Below are positions 1 through 6,486 of a stretch of 8,736 nucleotides of DNA, piece by piece. A model generated the notes under the pieces. It ran no database searches. It saw only the letters and a list, made by a program, of their open reading frames with translations, and was not told the origin of the DNA. Each line of letters starts with the position of its first letter. Positions within the stretch are counted from its first letter, which is position 1. Source of the DNA: Anaerolineae bacterium. GTDB lineage: Bacteria > Chloroflexota > Anaerolineae > Aggregatilineales > UBA2796. A program made the translations under genes and the position numbers. The stretch covers positions 1-8,736 of the forward strand of contig JADZBY010000466.1 in the NCBI GenBank assembly GCA_020851855.1. The letters run 5' to 3'.

Positions 1-136
1 CGGCGGTTCGCGCGGCAGCTCGTCTGGCGGCGGATTGTTCGGCGGCAGGCGTAGCAGCGGCGGCCTGGGCGGCTCCGGCAGGCGTGTGGACAGCCCGAAC
101 ATCCGGAGCCGGGGCAGCTTTGGTGGGCGCAAGTAA
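1..136 (+). CDS. C-terminal tail of an unknown Gly/Ser/Arg-rich protein (partial)
   Basis: The frame beginning at base 2 is open from the window edge to a TAA at 134-136 and gives about 44 residues ending SRGSFGGRK. The peptide is almost entirely Gly, Ser and Arg, with repeated GG and SSGG units and no hydrophobic core, so it is a disordered tail and not a folded domain. Tails like this end several unrelated families, including TPM-domain membrane proteins and RNA-binding proteins, so function cannot be read from it. The frame at base 3 is also open across this stretch but is Ala-rich and runs into the hairpin. The frame at base 2 is preferred because it stops just before the terminator-like hairpins. 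The gene start lies outside the window. Confidence 0.6.
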   Translation, partial: GGSRGSSSGGGLFGGRRSSGGLGGSGRRVDSPNIRSRGSFGGRK

Positions 137-155
137 CGCCGCCGCGTGGCTGTTT

Positions 156-180
156 CCCCCACCCCTATGACGGGTGGGGG
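156..180 (+). terminator. C/G hairpin after the first gene (terminator-like)
   Basis: CCCCCACCC (156-164) and GGGTGGGGG (172-180) form a perfect 9-bp stem around a 7-base loop. It starts 19 bases after the TAA of the first gene. No T-run follows, so it is an imperfect intrinsic terminator. It may instead be a mobile or dispersed palindrome. Confidence 0.5.
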
Positions 181-196
181 CGTTCAGAGCGGGTTT

Positions 197-223
197 CCCT
201 TCCCCTCTGCATGGGGGGAAGGG
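197..223 (+). terminator. second C/G hairpin in tandem
   Basis: CCCTTCCCC (197-205) pairs perfectly with GGGGAAGGG (215-223) around a 9-base loop, 16 bases after the preceding hairpin. The following bases are G-rich with a short TCTTTCC further on, not a proper T-tract. With the first hairpin it makes a double stem-loop. It could be a termination or mRNA-end structure, or a copy of a dispersed C/G-rich repeat. Confidence 0.45.
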
Positions 224-301
224 CAGGGTTAGGGGGGTGCTCTTTCCTAGCTGGGGCACTAGTCCAAGACCACCCAGATGGGGGAGTGCAAATACCCTCT
301 G

Positions 302-329
302 TTGACCCATGCCCACCCATGACTATCGT
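302..329 (+). promoter_or_regulatory. weak promoter candidate in the 137-505 gene-free stretch
   Basis: TTGACC (302-307) and TATCGT (324-329) lie 16 bases apart and match the sigma-70 hexamers at 5 of 6 and 4 of 6 positions. It would give the 506 gene a long leader of about 170 bases containing the stem-loop and direct repeat described below. This is one of few plausible hexamer pairs in the stretch, but no more than that. Confidence 0.22.
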
Positions 330-355
330 CGTACAGTGAGGGCGCGGGGGGTGCG

Positions 356-396
356 GGTTGAACGCTGGCGGAAGGGGGCAAAGGGCCAGCGCAACC
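356..396 (+). repeat. imperfect inverted repeat / stem-loop upstream of the small membrane protein gene
   Basis: CGCTGGC (363-369) pairs with GCCAGCG (385-391) around a 15-base purine-rich loop. After a small internal loop (GAA opposite C), GGTT (356-359) pairs with AACC (393-396), giving 11 pairs in total. It lies within the gene-free 137-505 stretch, 110 bases before the ATG at 506. It may be a leader structure or an operator. No known riboswitch class is recognised. Confidence 0.4.
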
Positions 397-406
397 GGGC
401 GATGTG

Positions 407-426
407 CAGGTACAGCCAGGTACAGC
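407..426 (+). repeat. perfect tandem 10-bp direct repeat
   Basis: CAGGTACAGC occurs twice back to back (407-416 and 417-426). The 10-base period puts both copies on the same DNA face, as expected for side-by-side binding of a regulator. It sits 80 bases before the ATG at 506 and just after the stem-loop at 356-396. A chance duplication is possible. Confidence 0.55.
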
Positions 427-505
427 ACGCCCTGCGCAGCCTTTCTCGGAACCTTCAGCTGTCGTTGGTATTCGCTATTCACGGCAACCGTATGAGGAGT
501 AGGCT

Positions 506-805
506 ATGGAATTCATCAACTGGGTACTGAGCGCGCCGTTTATCTGCCTGGGCTGGCTCGTCGTGGGCGCAATCGCGGGTGCACTGGCCCGTACGGTCAT
601 GGGCCGCCGGGATGCGCCCATTCTCATGGACATCATCCTGGGCATCGCGGGCGCGATCATCGGCGGGTTCGTCGCCGGGCTGCTCAACGTCGGACCGGGG
701 CCGAACGACTCCGGGCTGGGCCTTGTCCTGGTCAACCTGGTGATTGCCACCGTGGGCGCGGTAGTTCTGCTGGCCATCGGGAACTTCTTCCGGCGCGCCG
801 CCTGA
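506..805 (+). CDS. GlsB/YeaQ/YmgE-family stress-response membrane protein
   Basis: This 99-residue protein is made of three hydrophobic helices (about 12-31, 41-61 and 72-93) rich in Gly and Ala. Between the first two is the short basic loop MGRRDAP, and the protein ends FFRRAA. Size, three-helix plan and the pattern of a first helix ending LARTVMG followed by a Gly-rich second helix (ILGIAGAIIGGFVAGLL) fit the transglycosylase-associated (GlsB/YeaQ/YmgE) family. Those are inner-membrane proteins induced by stress in several bacteria; their biochemical activity is not established. The start is well supported: GAGGAG at 494-499 lies 6 bases before the ATG. The gene stands alone, with a long structured leader upstream and a strong terminator downstream, so it is probably monocistronic and separately regulated. 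Confidence 0.88.
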   Translation: MEFINWVLSAPFICLGWLVVGAIAGALARTVMGRRDAPILMDIILGIAGAIIGGFVAGLLNVGPGPNDSGLGLVLVNLVIATVGAVVLLAIGNFFRRAA

Positions 806-822
806 TACTTTGTCTACTTTGT
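806..822 (+). repeat. short direct repeat after the stop codon
   Basis: TACTTTGT occurs at 806-813 and again at 815-822, separated by one base, directly after the TGA of the preceding gene. It is T-rich in an otherwise GC-rich region. No function is assigned. Confidence 0.35.
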
Positions 823-851
823 TCGTGGCGTCGCAGACTGGCCGACGTGTC

Positions 852-903
852 GAAAACGCCCCGCGCTCCCTCTGTGATGCACTCAGAGGACGCGGGCGTT
901 TTC
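852..903 (+). terminator. strong intrinsic terminator, possibly bidirectional
   Basis: GAAAACGCCCCGCG (852-865) pairs with CGCGGGCGTTTTC (891-903) with a single bulged C. Inside it CCTCTG (869-874) pairs with CAGAGG (884-889) around a 9-base loop. A GC-rich stem flanked by an A-run on the left and a T-run on the right is the classic Rho-independent layout and can read in both directions. It ends transcription of the 506-805 gene. Only 41 bases separate it from the next start codon, so the next gene needs a promoter very close by or read-through. Confidence 0.85.
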
Positions 904-944
904 TATTGCGCGGATGGTAGGGTAGTGGGAAAGGACTGTGAAGG

Positions 945-1739
945 ATGCTGTACCTGGCAAAGGCGAGCACGCCACGCCCGGCGAGGCGGCTCGGCAACGT
1001 GCTCGTGATGCTCTTGCTCACAGCGGCGCTCGTGGGCTGCGGCACGGTGGCGCTGGATGCCACGCCGCTTCCCGGAACGCCGCCGCCGCCGAACGACGTG
1101 GCCGACGAATTGGTGGAAGGCACGGTCTCGGCAGTGGAGACGACGGCGAGCTGGCTGGATACCATGATCGACCGGCTGGGGCAGGCGGCGCGCTCGGACG
1201 TGGTGCGCGTACTGCTCATCATCGGCGGCGTGATCCTGCTCGTCGCGGGCTGGCGCATTTACGACTGGGTCATCTTGCTGGCCGGATTCGTGCTCGGCGC
1301 GGCGTTGGCCACCTCGCTGGTGATGACAAGCGACACGATGACCTCGTTATTCGTGATGCTCATCGGCGGTTTGTTGGGCGCGGCGCTGTCCATCGTGCTG
1401 TATCAGGTCGCCGTGTTCCTCATGGGCGCATATGTGGGCATCCTGATCACGCGCAGTGTAGCCACGCTGCTGGCGCTCACGCCGGTGACGGCGGTGGCGC
1501 TGCTCATCGGCGGCTTGCTGTTCGGTCTGCTGTTCCTGGGGTTGTCTTTCCAATTCCTGATCGTCGTGTCGGCGCTGCTCGGCGCACAGATGCTAACGCT
1601 CGGCCTGGGCCTGAACGCCGCCTGGACGCTGATCCTGTTCGTGATCGGCCTCGTGGTGCAGTTCATCCTGGCGCGCACCTACCGGGTCGACCTGCGCCGG
1701 ACGCGCCGCCGGCTCTGGTGGCGTCGCGCGGCCATCTGA
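945..1739 (+). CDS. lipobox-containing DUF4203-like polytopic membrane protein
   Basis: The 264-residue product begins with a basic n-region and a hydrophobic stretch ending in a lipobox (LVGC, Cys32), then a Pro/Thr-rich linker (39-50) and a short amphipathic segment (51-85). Residues 88-244 hold about seven closely packed Gly/Ala/Leu-rich transmembrane helices, with a repeated G-G-x-L-x-G-A pattern. The tail is strongly basic (RVDLRRTRRRLWWRR). The helical part resembles the TM7SF3/TMEM198-like DUF4203 family, which has no agreed bacterial function. The start is backed by AAAGGA at 930-935, 9 bases upstream. A predicted lipid-anchored N-terminus in front of a multi-pass domain is unusual; the apparent lipobox could instead be an ordinary first signal-anchor. 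It follows a strong terminator and precedes a fold-back element, so it is probably its own transcription unit. Confidence 0.75.
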   Translation: MLYLAKASTPRPARRLGNVLVMLLLTAALVGCGTVALDATPLPGTPPPPNDVADELVEGTVSAVETTASWLDTMIDRLGQAARSDVVRVLLIIGGVILLVAGWRIYDWVILLAGFVLGAALATSLVMTSDTMTSLFVMLIGGLLGAALSIVLYQVAVFLMGAYVGILITRSVATLLALTPVTAVALLIGGLLFGLLFLGLSFQFLIVVSALLGAQMLTLGLGLNAAWTLILFVIGLVVQFILARTYRVDLRRTRRRLWWRRAAI

Positions 1740-1747
1740 GCACTCTG

Positions 1748-1846
1748 GACCTCACCCCTTCGCCGGTTTCCGCCCAAAAGCGGGAACCACACGGCCAATA
1801 CGAGGTAAACTCCCTTCACTGTTTGGGAGAAACCGGGGGTGAGGTC
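1748..1846 (+). repeat. 99-bp palindromic fold-back element (MITE-like or structured leader)
   Basis: GACCTCACCC (1748-1757) pairs perfectly with GGGTGAGGTC (1837-1846). After a 5-base bulge (CTTCG), CCGGTTTC (1763-1770) pairs with GAAACCGG (1829-1836), giving 18 pairs. The interior can form two small hairpins: CGC/GCG at 1771-1782 and TCCC/GGGA at 1811-1828, so the whole folds as a branched cross shape. It fills most of the 139-bp gap between two genes and ends 32 bases before the Nudix ATG. No T-run and no clear flanking target duplication are present. It could be a dispersed palindromic repeat, a non-autonomous mobile element or a 5' leader structure; the sequence alone does not decide. 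Confidence 0.6.
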
Positions 1847-1878
1847 ACCCCTGCCAGCCAAAGGAACCAACAATCATC

Positions 1879-2367
1879 ATGGACCGTGTGCTCTACACCC
1901 ACCGCTGGATGCAGCTTATCGAGAACAAAGACGGCGATGCATTCGTGCGAACGGCCAACGCCGTCTTGCTCATTCCCATCGACGACGAAGGCCGCCTCGT
2001 ATTCGTGCGGGAGTTATCGCCGGCCTTCGGTCACGAGGCGCTGGCGCTCCCCACCGGCGAGATCAGCATGAATGAGGCCCCGGAACATGCCGCCGAGCGC
2101 GAGCTTCGCGAAGAAATCGGCCACCGCCCGGCGCGTTTGCGCTTCGTTGGCCGCGTTCACCCGTCCGTCAAATACCTCAGCGCCGAAACGCTCATTTATG
2201 AGGCAACCGGGCTGGAGCACGCGCCGCTGGATGGCGACGAGCCGAACGGCGTCGCCGCCGAGTCGGTTCACCCCGGCGATGTGCCGGGCCTGATCCGCGC
2301 CGGGCGTCTCACCGATGCGTCGAGCATCGCCGCCCTGGCGCTGGCGGGCTTTCTGCCGAACGGCTGA
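1879..2367 (+). CDS. Nudix hydrolase (ADP-ribose pyrophosphatase-like)
   Basis: The 162-residue protein carries a Nudix box at residues 60-82: G60, E66, then R74-E75-L76-R77-E78-E79 and G81, matching G-x5-E-x7-R-E-U-x-E-E-x-G. The last position is His82 where an aliphatic residue is usual. The glutamates bind the catalytic metal. The preceding strand (NAVLLIPIDDEGRLVFVREL), the ALPTGEI lead-in and the C-terminal pattern GRLTDASSIAALALAGFL match the ADP-ribose/NADH pyrophosphatase branch, which splits nucleoside diphosphates linked to another group to give AMP plus the linked phosphate. Exact substrate is not readable. Length is near the family norm. AAAGGA at 1860-1865 lies 13 bases before the ATG, a little far. 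It sits alone between the fold-back element and the kinase promoter region. Confidence 0.88.
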   Translation: MDRVLYTHRWMQLIENKDGDAFVRTANAVLLIPIDDEGRLVFVRELSPAFGHEALALPTGEISMNEAPEHAAERELREEIGHRPARLRFVGRVHPSVKYLSAETLIYEATGLEHAPLDGDEPNGVAAESVHPGDVPGLIRAGRLTDASSIAALALAGFLPNG

Positions 2368-2479
2368 CCGCCGCCCTGACTCGCCGCGTCACCATTCCTG
2401 TGTGGAGTTTATGTAGACGTTGCGTAGAATGGCGCGCCGAGCAGCAACGGACCTGTTGCAGGTTCGTTACACGCTGCAC

Positions 2480-2499
2480 ATAGGTAGCCTATTTATAAT
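2480..2499 (+). promoter_or_regulatory. probable promoter (-10 TATAAT) with overlapping palindrome
   Basis: A perfect TATAAT lies at 2494-2499 in a short AT-rich island of a GC-rich region, 60 bases before the kinase ATG. Immediately upstream, ATAGG (2480-2484) and CCTAT (2488-2492) form an inverted repeat with a 3-base centre, in the spacer position where an operator would lie. No good -35 box occurs 16-18 bases upstream (ACGCTG at the right distance), which is typical of activator-dependent promoters. It likely drives the kinase and the two response regulators. The rest of the 2368-2558 gap shows only weak inverted repeats (CGTTGC/GCAACG, 2418-2449). Confidence 0.55.
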
Positions 2500-2558
2500 A
2501 GAGGTGTTTGTTGTAGCGCGCTCACGCTGCACCGCTGACTTCGGGGTATCCACGACTC

Positions 2559-4016
<1,458 letters not shown>

Positions 4017-4063
4017 TGCCGCCTGCCACAAACGCGGGGTACGATGCGCCACATCCCGTTCAC

Positions 4064-4072
4064 GGGAAAGGG
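4064..4072 (+). promoter_or_regulatory. ribosome binding site deciding the start of the first response regulator
   Basis: GGGAAAGGG lies 7 bases before the ATG at 4080. An in-frame ATG at 4044 has only GGGGT nearby and would add 12 residues unlike a receiver N-terminus, so 4080 is preferred. Confidence 0.6.
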
Positions 4073-4079
4073 CAGAGCC

Positions 4080-4490
4080 ATGACGTCCACGCAGCCAATA
4101 TTCCTGTACGTCGAGGACGATCCGCTGAGCCGCCGCGTGATGGATATGCTGCTGCGGCGCGGCCTGGGCTACTCGCAGGTCACGATCTTCGACAGCAGCG
4201 AGGCCTTTCTGGCCTGCTTCACGCAACTGCCGGCCATTCCAGACGTTATATTCCTCGATATTCATCTCCGTGGCCAGGATGGCTTCGCGCTGCTCAAGCG
4301 GCTGCGCGGCGATCCCCGCTTCAACCAGAGTAAAATCATCGCCCTGACGGCCAGCGTGACCGTCTCCGAGGTCAATCACATCCGGAGCAGCGGCTTCGAC
4401 GGCCTGCTGGGCAAGCCCATCCGCAGTGCGCTGCTGGGCGAGCAGCTCCAGGCCATTCTCGCCGGTAAGCCCATCTGGGTAGTGCCGTGA
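4080..4490 (+). CDS. single-domain response regulator (CheY-like receiver)
   Basis: The 136-residue product is one receiver domain with all key residues: acidic cluster E12-D13-D14 (YVEDD), phospho-acceptor Asp60 (FLDIHL), switch Thr90 (ALTAS) and Lys112 in GKPI. No DNA-binding or enzymatic output domain follows. It ends in a short tail KPIWVVP. It starts 63 bases after the kinase stop, in the same orientation, so it is very probably a phosphorylation partner of that kinase. A stand-alone receiver acts by protein contact, as a phosphate relay or as a phosphate sink. Its partner is not visible here. It shares layout and tail pattern with the regulator at 4614-5018, and the two look like diverged duplicates. 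Confidence 0.92.
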   Translation: MTSTQPIFLYVEDDPLSRRVMDMLLRRGLGYSQVTIFDSSEAFLACFTQLPAIPDVIFLDIHLRGQDGFALLKRLRGDPRFNQSKIIALTASVTVSEVNHIRSSGFDGLLGKPIRSALLGEQLQAILAGKPIWVVP

Positions 4491-4519
4491 GCGGCGCACA
4501 TCGACGCACACATTGAAGT

Positions 4520-4596
4520 AGTCGCATCGTGGTCGAAGATAACCCCGGCAACCGGGCCATCGTGACCACCCCACCCTGTGGATGCAGGCCGGCGCG
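4520..4596 (+). pseudogene. fossil N-terminus of a third receiver domain
   Basis: The frame at 4523-4570 reads RIVVEDNPGNRAIVTT, a typical receiver strand-1/loop/helix-1 signature. An upstream in-frame TGA (4514-4516) and the absence of a start codon and ribosome site show it is not a live start. At 4566-4575 the sequence CCACC is duplicated in tandem. Deleting one copy restores the frame and continues with LWMQAGA, placing the Ala-Gly that ends helix 1 at the usual distance from the acidic pair. A TGA follows at 4597-4599, and the rest of the domain is missing because the next regulator begins at 4614. I infer a truncated, frameshifted copy left by duplication and deletion among tandem receiver genes. 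Confidence 0.5.
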
Positions 4597-4613
4597 TGAG
4601 AGTGACACAAACG

Positions 4614-5018
4614 ATGACGGACGAACGACCTGAGAGCGTGCATGTACTGATTGTCGAGGATGATGCTGCCGGGGCGCAGGTGCTGATCAGCCACTTCCAG
4701 CGGCTCGGCATCGGCTACACCAGCCTGTACGACAGCCGAAAAACGGTCGAGGTGGCGTTGGGGCTGCGCAATCTACGCATCATCTTCGTGGACCTGGAAA
4801 TGCCCGGCGCAGACGGTTACGAGGTGCTGAATGCCATCCAGAGTGAGCGGCGGCTGGCGCGCGTGCCGGTCGTCGCCTATACCGCCCATCTGAGTCAGAT
4901 GGCGAACGCCCGCACGCTCGGCTTCCACAGCTTCATCGGCAAGCCCATCCGCGCCAAGGATTTCCCGGCGCAGATCGAGAACATCCTGAACGACTTGCCG
5001 GTCTGGTCGGTGCGCTGA
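4614..5018 (+). CDS. second single-domain response regulator (CheY-like receiver)
   Basis: This 134-residue product is a lone receiver domain: acidic cluster E15-D16-D17 (IVEDD), phospho-acceptor Asp60 (FVDLEMPGADG), switch Thr90 (AYTAH) and Lys110 in GKPI. The tail LPVWSVR matches the pattern of the preceding regulator's tail (PxWxV). No output domain is present. Start choice is uncertain. The ATG at 4614 has a weak GAGAG 10-15 bases upstream; a GTG at 4578 would add 12 residues, but these overlap the receiver fossil in another frame and have no ribosome site. It most likely belongs to the same unit as the kinase and first regulator, giving one kinase with two receivers. Confidence 0.9.
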   Translation: MTDERPESVHVLIVEDDAAGAQVLISHFQRLGIGYTSLYDSRKTVEVALGLRNLRIIFVDLEMPGADGYEVLNAIQSERRLARVPVVAYTAHLSQMANARTLGFHSFIGKPIRAKDFPAQIENILNDLPVWSVR

Positions 5019-5103
5019 GCGGTGGCGTGAAGGCCAACCCCAGAACAGATTTTGCACATACACGCCGCCGTCGCTAGAGTCACGGGAGCAGGCAACGGGA
5101 AGG

Positions 5104-6465
5104 ATGGGTGCTGTGGCGATGCCCCACAAAGCGACGACAGCCAAAGCGCCGCTGGGCGAAGAACTGGTGCGCCTGACCGGCGTCAACCAGACCTACGGGC
5201 GTGGCACGCGCGCCACGGAAGCCCTGCGCGACATCAATCTGACCATCCACGCCGGCGAGTTCGTGGCGCTGCTGGGGCCGTCCGGCTGCGGCAAATCCAC
5301 GCTGCTGCGCATCATCGCGGGCCTGTTGCGCCCGACCAGCGGCGAGGTCATGTACCGGGGCAAGCCGCTGGACGGCATCAATCCCTACACCACCATCGTC
5401 TTCCAGGCGTACGCGCTGTTCCCGTGGCTTACAGTGCAGGAAAATGTCGAGGTGGTGCTCAAGCCGCTCGGCCTCAGCCCGTTGCAGCGCACCAAACGCG
5501 CCCTGAATCTGCTGGACCGCGTCGGGCTGGACGGCTTCGAATTGGCCTACCCGCGCGAGTTGTCCGGCGGGATGCGGCAGAAGGTCGGCTTTGCGCGGGC
5601 GATGGCCGTCGAACCGGAATTGCTGTGCCTGGACGAGCCATTCTCCACGCTCGACGTGCTGTCCGCAGAGAGCCTGCGCGGCGAGCTGATGGAGCTGTGG
5701 ATCAGCGGCGCGATTCCCACCAAAGCCATCCTGATGGTCAGCCACAGCATCGAGGAAACGGTGCTCATGGCCGACCGCGTGGTGGTGCTGGACAAAGCGC
5801 CGGGGCACATCATGGCCGACGTGCCGGTCACCTTGCCGCACCCACGCAGCCGCAAGGACCGCGCCCTGTTGCAGCTCATCGACCAGATTTACGCCACCGT
5901 CGTGGGCCGGACGCAGACCGAGGCCGAAGAGCTTGGCTCCGCGCCGGGCGAGCCGGGCCGCACCCGCCCGCTGCCGCACGCGCAGATTTCGGCCATCTCC
6001 GGCTTGCTGGAGCGCGTCAACGAGGAATTTGCGGACAAGATCGACGTGTACCGGCTGGCCGAGACGCTGGGCGAGAGCCTGAACGACATCCTGCCCATCA
6101 TCGAGGCCACCGAATTGCTCGGCCTGGCGCGCGTCGACGCGGGCGATCTGAGCCTGACTCCGCTCGGCCAGACGTTCGCCGAGGCGCGCATCCAGGCCCG
6201 TAAAGAGATCTTCGCAGCGCGCATCCGGCGTGTGCCGCTCATCCGCTGGATTCGCACCATGCTGGACCGCGCGCCGGACAAGCGGCTGACCTGGGAAGTG
6301 TTCACCACGGCGCTGAGCCTGGAACTATCCCCCGACGAGGCCGAGCGCCAGCTTGAGACGGCGGTGAACTGGGCGCGTTATGCCGAGTTGTTCTCCTACG
6401 ACGGCGACGATAACGTGCTGTTCATTGAACAGGACACGCCGCTGCCGCAAGAGGCGGGCGAATAG
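5104..6465 (+). CDS. NitT/TauT-type ABC transporter ATP-binding protein with C-terminal AAA-associated domain
   Basis: The 453-residue protein has a complete ABC ATPase domain (about 21-245): Walker A GPSGCGKST (58-66), Q-loop Gln101, signature LSGGM (153-157), Walker B LLCLDEP (173-179) with Glu178, D-loop STLD (181-184) and switch His214 (VSHSIEET). The motifs resemble the nitrate/sulfonate/taurine importer class. After a flexible linker (270-292), residues 293-445 match the size and charged helical character of the AAA-associated domain found at the C-terminus of a subset of these ATPases; its role is unclear. The protein should power import of a small anion or related solute from the cytoplasmic side, but no permease or binding protein is encoded here. 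The ATG at 5104 abuts GGGAAGG; an in-frame ATG at 5119 is a possible alternative. It lies 85 bases after the second regulator, with no terminator seen between them. Confidence 0.9.
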   Translation: MGAVAMPHKATTAKAPLGEELVRLTGVNQTYGRGTRATEALRDINLTIHAGEFVALLGPSGCGKSTLLRIIAGLLRPTSGEVMYRGKPLDGINPYTTIVFQAYALFPWLTVQENVEVVLKPLGLSPLQRTKRALNLLDRVGLDGFELAYPRELSGGMRQKVGFARAMAVEPELLCLDEPFSTLDVLSAESLRGELMELWISGAIPTKAILMVSHSIEETVLMADRVVVLDKAPGHIMADVPVTLPHPRSRKDRALLQLIDQIYATVVGRTQTEAEELGSAPGEPGRTRPLPHAQISAISGLLERVNEEFADKIDVYRLAETLGESLNDILPIIEATELLGLARVDAGDLSLTPLGQTFAEARIQARKEIFAARIRRVPLIRWIRTMLDRAPDKRLTWEVFTTALSLELSPDEAERQLETAVNWARYAELFSYDGDDNVLFIEQDTPLPQEAGE

Positions 6466-6470
6466 CGCCC
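6456..6470. other. small hairpin across the ABC gene stop at a convergent junction
   Basis: GGGCG (6456-6460) and CGCCC (6466-6470) pair around AATAG, which contains the TAG stop codon. Only 21 bases separate the two convergent stop codons. With 5 pairs and no T-run it is a weak terminator candidate at best. Confidence 0.25.
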
Positions 6471-6486
6471 ACACGCAACGCCGCGC

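Noticed and set aside
407..426. CRISPR or larger tandem array
   Set aside because: Only two 10-bp units with no spacer; no further copies occur nearby.
165..482. Minus-strand small open frame in the 137-505 gap
   Set aside because: It is composed of the C/G hairpins read as Pro/Arg codons, and I see no recognisable domain or family pattern.
479..1258. Minus-strand open frame across the GlsB-type gene and the terminator
   Set aside because: It crosses a strong terminator and two sense genes with good ribosome sites; the product is compositionally biased.
1748..1846. Known riboswitch upstream of the Nudix gene
   Set aside because: The fold is a symmetric palindrome and I recognise no conserved core of an NAD, FMN or other known class.
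938..2071. Long plus-strand open frame overlapping the DUF4203-like gene and the Nudix gene
   Set aside because: Its product is Arg/Gly/His/Ala-rich with no domain. It is out of frame with two well-supported genes and runs through the fold-back element; it arises from the GC-rich codon bias.
4578..4613. GTG start extending the second response regulator upstream
   Set aside because: It has no ribosome site, and the extra 12 residues fall on the receiver fossil. The peptide VDAGRRVRVTQT loosely resembles the end of receiver helix 1, so it may be part of that relic.
5080..5979. Minus-strand open frame antisense to the ABC ATPase
   Set aside because: The opposite strand encodes every ABC motif in order. 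The antisense peptide is Gln/His/Arg/Ala-rich without a domain.
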